A stretch of DNA of 64,000 bases, from NCBI RefSeq assembly GCF_014673495.1, contig NZ_CP051006.1, forward strand, positions 4,588,001 through 4,652,000, written 5' to 3'. The position numbers and the translations under genes were made by a program. The notes under the pieces are model-generated. The model did not search any database and had not been told where the DNA came from. It saw only the letters and a list, made by a program, of their open reading frames with translations. Shown here one piece after another: positions 59,806 through 64,000 of the stretch. Source of the stretch: Streptomyces griseofuscus (GTDB lineage: Bacteria > Actinomycetota > Actinomycetes > Streptomycetales > Streptomycetaceae). Positions within the stretch are counted from its first letter, which is position 1. Each line of letters opens with the position of its first letter.

Positions 59806-61068
59806 TCACGCGGCCGGGGCGGGCTCCGGAGCGGTGTCACCGGCGGCGACCACGGGGCTGTCCGCGCCTTTGCCGACCTCCAGTCCGCGCATCAGCAGGG
59901 CGTAGCCGAGCCCGGCGACCATCCCCAGGACGGCGCAGCCGCCCCACAGCCACTTCGCCCCGAACCGGTCGATGACCTGCCCGGACATCAGCGGCGCGAC
60001 CAGGGCGGCGACGGACCAGGACAGGCTGTACATGCCCTGGTAGCGGCCGCGGCCGTGGACGGGGGAGAGGCGGACGACGAGACCGGTCTGGGTCGGCGCG
60101 TTGACGATCTCGGCGAGCGTCCACACGCAGACGGTGGCCATGAAGACACCGACGGACCCGGCGAAGGCGGTGAGCCCGAAGCCGTACCCGGCGAGGAGCG
60201 AGGAGACGACGAGCAGGGTGCGCGGGTCGCGGTGCTCGATGAACCGGGTGACGGGGATCTGGAGGGCGACGATCAGGACGCCGTTGACGGCGATGGCGAG
60301 GCCGTAGTCGGCGGGCGTGAACCCGGCGCGGCCCATGGCGACCGGCAGGGCGACATCGCCTTGCAGGAAGATCAGGGCGACGAGGAAGGACAGCCCGACG
60401 ACGGCCATGTAGCGCCCGTCGCGCAGCACGGTGCCGAGGCTGACCTGGGGCTCGTCCTTGTGGACCGGGGCGCTGGGCCGTGACTCGGGCACCTTCAGGA
60501 AGACGACGAGCGCGCAGACGGCCGTCATACCGGCCTCGATCAGGAACCCGGCGAGATAGCTGAACTCGGCGATGAAGCCGGCGGCCGCGGCGGAGACGGC
60601 GAACCCGAGGTTGATGGCCCAGTAGTTGAGCGAGAAGGCCCGCACCCGGTCCTCGGGCCGCACGATGTCGGCCATCATCGCCTGCACGGCCGGCCGGGAG
60701 GCGTTGGACGCCATGCCGACGAGGAAGGCGACACCGGCGATGGCGACCGGGTCGGTCATGAACCCGAGCAGCGCGACGGAGGCGGCGGTGGCCGACTGGG
60801 CGACGAGCAGGGTGGGCCGCCGCCCGATGCGGTCGGCCATCACCCCGCCCAGGAGGGCGGAGACGACCCCGCCCAGCCCGAGCAGGGCGGCGACGAGCCC
60901 GGCGTACGAGGCGGAGTAGCCGCGGTCGAGGGTGAGGTAGAGGGCCATGAAGGTGGCCACGAAGGCGCCGAGCCGGTTGACGAGGGTGCTGGTCCACAGC
61001 CACCAGAACTCACGGGGGAGCCCGGACACGGCTTCCCTGGCAGCGCGTCCGAGACGGGCGGCGGGCAT
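59806..61068 (-). CDS. MFS transporter, MdtG-like
   Basis: A 420-residue 12-helix transporter with the MFS motif GGVMADRIGRRPTLLVAQSA near helix 2-3 and the motif-C-like LNYWAINLGFAVSAAAAGFI in helix 5. The C-terminal half contains VTRFIEHRDPRTLLVVSSLL. It resembles drug/multidrug exporters of the MdtG/MdfA group. ATG 61068 follows GGGGA near the repeat-containing promoter at 61086. The substrate is unknown. Confidence 0.88.
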   Translation of the reverse strand: MPAARLGRAAREAVSGLPREFWWLWTSTLVNRLGAFVATFMALYLTLDRGYSASYAGLVAALLGLGGVVSALLGGVMADRIGRRPTLLVAQSATAASVALLGFMTDPVAIAGVAFLVGMASNASRPAVQAMMADIVRPEDRVRAFSLNYWAINLGFAVSAAAAGFIAEFSYLAGFLIEAGMTAVCALVVFLKVPESRPSAPVHKDEPQVSLGTVLRDGRYMAVVGLSFLVALIFLQGDVALPVAMGRAGFTPADYGLAIAVNGVLIVALQIPVTRFIEHRDPRTLLVVSSLLAGYGFGLTAFAGSVGVFMATVCVWTLAEIVNAPTQTGLVVRLSPVHGRGRYQGMYSLSWSVAALVAPLMSGQVIDRFGAKWLWGGCAVLGMVAGLGYALLMRGLEVGKGADSPVVAAGDTAPEPAPAA

Positions 61069-61085
61069 GAGGGGACCCCCTGGAG

Positions 61086-61130
61086 CGGTAAGTGACCGAT
61101 GCTGGATCGGTAAGTGCCTGATGGTGCTTG
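61086..61130 (-). repeat. 22-bp tandem repeat before MFS gene
   Basis: CGGTAAGTG starts at 61086 and 61108 (22 bp apart, two helical turns); the units are GCGGTAAGTGACCGATGCTG and TCGGTAAGTGCCTGATGGTG. Each could bind one subunit of a repressor. Confidence 0.65.
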
Positions 61131-61291
61131 CACAACTTACTCAGAGGGTCTGACATCGACCAACGGATTAACCGCCGCCGAGCGGGCGCTCCCCTCACCG
61201 CCCCCTCACCGCTCCCTCCCCGCCCTCCTCCCCATCCCGCCCACCGGTCGCCCGCGTCGGCGCCCGGGGGCCGTCGATTACGCTCTGAGGC

Positions 61292-62053
61292 ATGGCCGAC
61301 GCACCGTACAAGCTGATCCTCCTCCGCCACGGCGAGAGCGAGTGGAACGCGAAGAACCTGTTCACCGGCTGGGTGGACGTCAACCTGAACGAGAAGGGCG
61401 AGAAGGAGGCAGTCCGCGGTGGCGAACTCCTGAAGGACGCCGACCTCCTGCCCGACGTGGTCCACACGTCCCTCCAGAAGCGCGCGATCCGCACCGCCCA
61501 GCTGGCCCTTGAGGCCGCGGACCGCCACTGGATCCCGGTCCACCGCAGCTGGCGCCTGAACGAGCGCCACTACGGCGCCCTCCAGGGCAAGCACAAGGCC
61601 GCCACGCTGGCCGAGTTCGGCGAGGAGCAGTTCATGCTCTGGCGCCGCTCGTACGACACCCCGCCGCCGCCGCTGCCGGACGACTCGGAGTTCTCCCAGT
61701 TCGACGACGCGCGCTACGCGACCCTCCCGCCGGAGCTGCGCCCGAGGACCGAGTGCCTGAAGGACGTCGTCGTCCGGATGCTCCCCTACTGGTACGACGC
61801 GATCGTCCCGGACCTCCTGACCGGCCGCACGGTCCTCGTCGCCGCCCACGGCAACTCCCTGCGCGCCCTGGTCAAGCACCTTGACGGCATCTCCGACGCC
61901 GACATCGCGGGCCTGAACATCCCCACGGGCATCCCCCTCGCCTACGACCTCGACTCCGACTTCAAGCCCGTCACCCCGGGCGGCAAGTACCTCGACCCGG
62001 CCGCGGCCGCGGCGGCGATCGAGGCGGTCAAGAACCAGGGCAAGAAGAAGTAA
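61292..62053 (+). CDS. gpmA: Phosphoglyceromutase, dPGM type
   Basis: A 253-residue 2,3-bisphosphoglycerate-dependent phosphoglycerate mutase of glycolysis. The catalytic His13 is in LLRHGESEWN, and the second His is in LVAAHGNSLRALVKH. The sequence ends with a Lys-rich tail (VKNQGKKK). ATG 61292 is 7 nt after TACGCT, so it is probably leaderless. The place next to mshA/ybjN parallels gpm1 (Rv0489) of M. tuberculosis. A classic hairpin with T5 follows. Confidence 0.95.
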   Translation: MADAPYKLILLRHGESEWNAKNLFTGWVDVNLNEKGEKEAVRGGELLKDADLLPDVVHTSLQKRAIRTAQLALEAADRHWIPVHRSWRLNERHYGALQGKHKAATLAEFGEEQFMLWRRSYDTPPPPLPDDSEFSQFDDARYATLPPELRPRTECLKDVVVRMLPYWYDAIVPDLLTGRTVLVAAHGNSLRALVKHLDGISDADIAGLNIPTGIPLAYDLDSDFKPVTPGGKYLDPAAAAAAIEAVKNQGKKK

Positions 62054-62064
62054 GTTTCGTGATC

Positions 62065-62108
62065 ATGCCCCCGACCTGCGCGTATGGCGCAGATCGGGGG
62101 CATTTTTG
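62065..62108 (+). terminator. Terminator of gpmA
   Basis: A stem of about 17 bp with one mismatch (62065-62081 with 62087-62103) is followed by TTTTT (62103-62107). It is the clearest factor-independent terminator in the window. Confidence 0.95.
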
Positions 62109-62206
62109 CGGCATGGTCCACTGCGGGCCCTGCCCCGGTGCCTGCGGTTGAAGCAGAACAGAGGTGCCTCTGAACCGGTGCGGCAGGACAGTGCATTGTG
62201 GGCGCC

Positions 62207-62690
62207 ATGACGAACCCGGAGGGCCCGTACGTGAAGGTGCACTTCCGGCTTGGATCGAGAGCGACTGGCCCCCGGCGGCGGTGGAGAGTCTGTGGGCGGT
62301 CGATCAGGGTGACGGCACCGCACGGCTCGACAACATCCCATGGTCGTACGTGGCATCGCCTGTGGGGACGTCGTGGTCACCGAGCCCGATGAGGAGGGCG
62401 TGCGATGGGCCGGCGAGGTGGTGCGGCGCTCCGACAACTGCACCATTCGCCTCATCGTGCTCCGAGACAGCGGCTCGGGAGCTGCGCGGCAGAGCGTGAT
62501 CAACGCGTTCAAAGAGCTCGGTGTCGATGGAGAGGGCATCGAGAGGTTCGGCATGGCCGCCCTGGACGTCCCGCCCGCCGCCGACTTCGCCAAGGTCCAA
62601 AAGCTGCTCAGGCACGGCGTGGCCAAGGAATGGTGGCACATGGAAGAAGGGCGCGTCACCGAGCGATGGCGGGCCGCGTCCGGTAACTGA
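62207..62690 (+). pseudogene. DUF4265 gene with two frameshifts
   Basis: Three adjoining frames give one DUF4265 protein: MTNPEGPYVKVHFRL in frame 1, then ESDWPPAAVESLWAVDQGDG and TARLDNIPW in frame 2 (from about 62254), then RGIACGDVVVTEPDEEGVRW and the long C-terminal part in frame 3 (from about 62343, ending WRAASGN). Each change equals a one-base loss. Either the gene is dead or both sites are sequencing errors; one clue for decay is that only this gene in the core-like area shows such changes. The intact family member is about 160 residues. Function unknown. Confidence 0.8.
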
Positions 62691-62878
62691 CGTCGTCCAC
62701 GTGAGCCATGGCTGGGCCGTTCGAGGTGGCTCGGCAGGGGCCAAAGGCGGTCTATGTGGACCGCATCGTTCAGCTTCCGAGGGGACGCCCGGCTCTTTGG
62801 TCAAGAGTCGGATCCCCTATGGATCCCGTTCGGGAAAGACCCTGGATCGCTGGGCCGGGACTGACGCACAGTGACGTC

Positions 62879-63232
62879 ATGAGTGATCAATCAGAGGCGG
62901 CTGTCGCGCCTGTCGAGGCCTTCGAACCGCCGTACTACGTCGCCGTGTTCACCGCGGTCCCGACCGAGGACCGGAGCGGCTACGGCGAGACCAACGCGCG
63001 CATGGAGGACCTGGTGAAGGAGGTCCCCGGGTATCTGGGGGCGGACCACGCGCAGACTCCTGGGGGGTTGTCCATCACCGTCGGGTACTTCCGTGACGCG
63101 GAGGCCCTCACCCAGTGGCGGAGCAATGCCGAGCACCGTGCGGCGCAGGAGCGTGGGCGAGCCGAGTGGTATCAGAGCTACACGCTGCATGTGGCGAAGG
63201 TGGAGCGGAGTCACGGGTTCAAGCGGGCGTAG
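62879..63232 (+). CDS. Antibiotic biosynthesis monooxygenase-like protein
   Basis: A 117-residue protein with the ABM fold: PYYVAVFTAVPTEDRSGYGE, DLVKEVPGYLGADHAQTPGG and SITVGYFRDAEALTQWRSNA then EHRAAQERGRAEWYQSYTLH. ABM proteins oxidise small molecules with oxygen, or are small heme-degrading-like enzymes; no substrate is implied. ATG 62879 is chosen as the first start with a normal N-terminus. It lies 8 bp before the convergent arsC gene. Confidence 0.82.
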   Translation: MSDQSEAAVAPVEAFEPPYYVAVFTAVPTEDRSGYGETNARMEDLVKEVPGYLGADHAQTPGGLSITVGYFRDAEALTQWRSNAEHRAAQERGRAEWYQSYTLHVAKVERSHGFKRA

Positions 63233-63247
63233 GTCCCGGAAGCGCCG

Positions 63248-63655
63248 TTACGACGTCTGCGTGAGCTCGGTGAGCAGGTCCCGGACCCGGCGTTCGATCT
63301 CGTCGCGGATCGGGCGCACCGCTGCGACGCCCTGGCCGGCCGGGTCCGGCAGCTGCCAGTCGAGGTAGCGCTTGCCCGGGAAGACCGGGCAGGTGTCGCC
63401 GCAGCCCATGGTGATGACCACGTCGGAGGACCGGACGGCGTCGACCGTGAGCACCTTGGGGATCTCGGCCGAGATGTCGATGCCCGCCTCCGCCATCGCC
63501 GCCACGACGGCCGGGTTGACCGTGGCGGCGGGGGCGGAGCCGGCCGAGCGGACCTGGACGTGGTCGCCCGCCAGGTGGGTGAGGAAGGCGGCGGCCATCT
63601 GGGAGCGGCCGGCGTTGTGGACGCAGACGAAGAGGACGGAGGGCAGGTCAGGCAC
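63248..63655 (-). CDS. arsC: Arsenate reductase, LMW-PTP type
   Basis: A 135-residue arsenate reductase. The phosphatase-like loop is CVHNAGRSQMA with catalytic Cys11, and the redox partners are Cys85 and Cys89 in MGCGDTCPVFPG. It reduces arsenate to arsenite using thioredoxin or mycothiol. Its start overlaps the end of the ACR3 pump gene upstream (ATG 63655; pump stop at 63648), so the two are an ars operon in the order acr3-arsC. An ArsR regulator is expected further right. Confidence 0.94.
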   Translation of the reverse strand: MPDLPSVLFVCVHNAGRSQMAAAFLTHLAGDHVQVRSAGSAPAATVNPAVVAAMAEAGIDISAEIPKVLTVDAVRSSDVVITMGCGDTCPVFPGKRYLDWQLPDPAGQGVAAVRPIRDEIERRVRDLLTELTQTS

Positions 63656-63998
63656 GGGTGGGGGCTTCCTGAGCGGTGAAGTGGCGGCGGGTGCGCAGCG
63701 CGACGTGGACGAGGGCGATCAGGGCCGGTACCTCGATCAGGGGGCCGACGACACCGGCGAGGGCCTGGCCGGAGGAGGCGCCGAAGGTGGCGATCGCGAC
63801 GGCGATGGCCAGCTCGAAGTTGTTGCCCGCGGCGGTGAAGGCCAGCGTCGTGGCGCGCGGATAGTCCAGGCCGATGACACGGGCCAAGGCCATCGAGCCC
63901 GCCCACATGACGGCGAAGTAGACCAGCAGCGGCACCGCGATACGGGCGACGTCCAGGGGGCTCGACGTGATGGCGTCGCCTTGCAGGGCGAAGAGAAG
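63648..63998 (-). CDS. ACR3-type arsenite efflux pump (C-terminal part)
   Basis: The last 116 residues of an ACR3 (ArsB-type) arsenite exporter: LFALQGDAITSSPLDVARIA, VPLLVYFAVMWAGSMALARV, TTLAFTAAGNNFELAIAVAI and GVVGPLIEVPALIALVHVAL, with three to four hydrophobic helices. AAGNNFELAIAVA is a hallmark helix of ACR3. The start is outside the window to the right (first full codon at 63998). With arsC it makes an arsenic resistance unit. It sits in an accessory end of the window. Confidence 0.93.
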   Translation of the reverse strand, partial: LLFALQGDAITSSPLDVARIAVPLLVYFAVMWAGSMALARVIGLDYPRATTLAFTAAGNNFELAIAVAIATFGASSGQALAGVVGPLIEVPALIALVHVALRTRRHFTAQEAPTRA

Positions 63999-64000
63999 GA

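Overview
The window is a stretch of Streptomyces chromosome. The DNA is very GC-rich, genes are dense, and many starts are leaderless (a TANNNT -10 box 6-8 nt before ATG/GTG). The gene set is typical of the Streptomyces core: mycothiol genes mshD and mshA, the nitrogen regulator GlnR, the nickel regulator Nur, the anti-sigma-WhiG factor RsiG, the developmental GntR pair DevE/DevA with DevB, CsoR, and polyphosphate kinase. Most of the window is vertically inherited core. Three short stretches (about 0.3-2.2 kb, 23.65-25.3 kb and 62.2-64.0 kb) look accessory and hold broken genes; a further broken gene lies at 49.2-49.7 kb.

Layout. 0-11 kb: phosphate genes. These are the end of pstB, the low-affinity pit transporter with its DUF47 partner, and a ppk-CHAD-NUDIX operon. 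Between them are csoR with its operator, a lipoprotein and two very short genes. A decayed NUDIX gene and a small-protein/DUF6879/HTH cluster follow pstB. 11-21 kb: a GntR-controlled ABC exporter, mshD, a serine hydrolase, a secretion-stress-type two-component system with an HtrA-like protease, a LacI regulator and glnR. 21-30.3 kb: an alpha/beta hydrolase, a MoaD-like protein, a membrane protein, an HTH/DUF397 cluster, a DsrE protein, a DUF2993 protein, and the cysteine-leader/cysA/sseC sulfur operon, then a nitrobindin-like protein. 30.3-34.3 kb: nur, ygfZ, dtd, rsiG and an Eis-like acetyltransferase.

34.3-50.2 kb: devE, a small membrane protein, devA-devB, a tandem APH-fold kinase, TetR plus a HelD-like helicase, an RraA-like protein, a HAD-like protein, a UvrA2-type ATPase, an MFS exporter, a CGNR regulator with a dehalogenase-like hydrolase, and a NUDIX gene followed by a broken nucleotidyltransferase. 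50.3-62.1 kb: XRE-hbhA-like-DUF2516, a SpoIIE-type phosphatase, an NlpC/P60 hydrolase, a methyltransferase, mshA-ybjN, AraC/DUF2000, an AhpD-like protein, an MFS exporter and gpmA. This order parallels M. tuberculosis Rv0474-Rv0489 as I remember it. 62.2-64 kb: a double-frameshifted DUF4265 gene, a monooxygenase-like gene, arsC and the end of an ACR3 arsenite pump.

How the genes work together. The left end stores and imports phosphate. mshD and mshA serve redox buffering. The cysA operon serves sulfur transfer under a probable cysteine-sensing leader. GlnR, Nur, CsoR, RsiG, DevA/E and the CssRS-like system are global or developmental regulators. TTA codons in two small-regulator clusters suggest bldA (developmental) dependence. 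I see no complete mobile element, CRISPR array, rRNA or convincing tRNA, and no single obviously new multi-gene system. The most unusual items are the pseudokinase-kinase tandem protein, the shared AAGTTGG-type palindromes of devE and devA, the palindrome at the TetR/HelD promoter, and the chimeric or frameshifted remnants.
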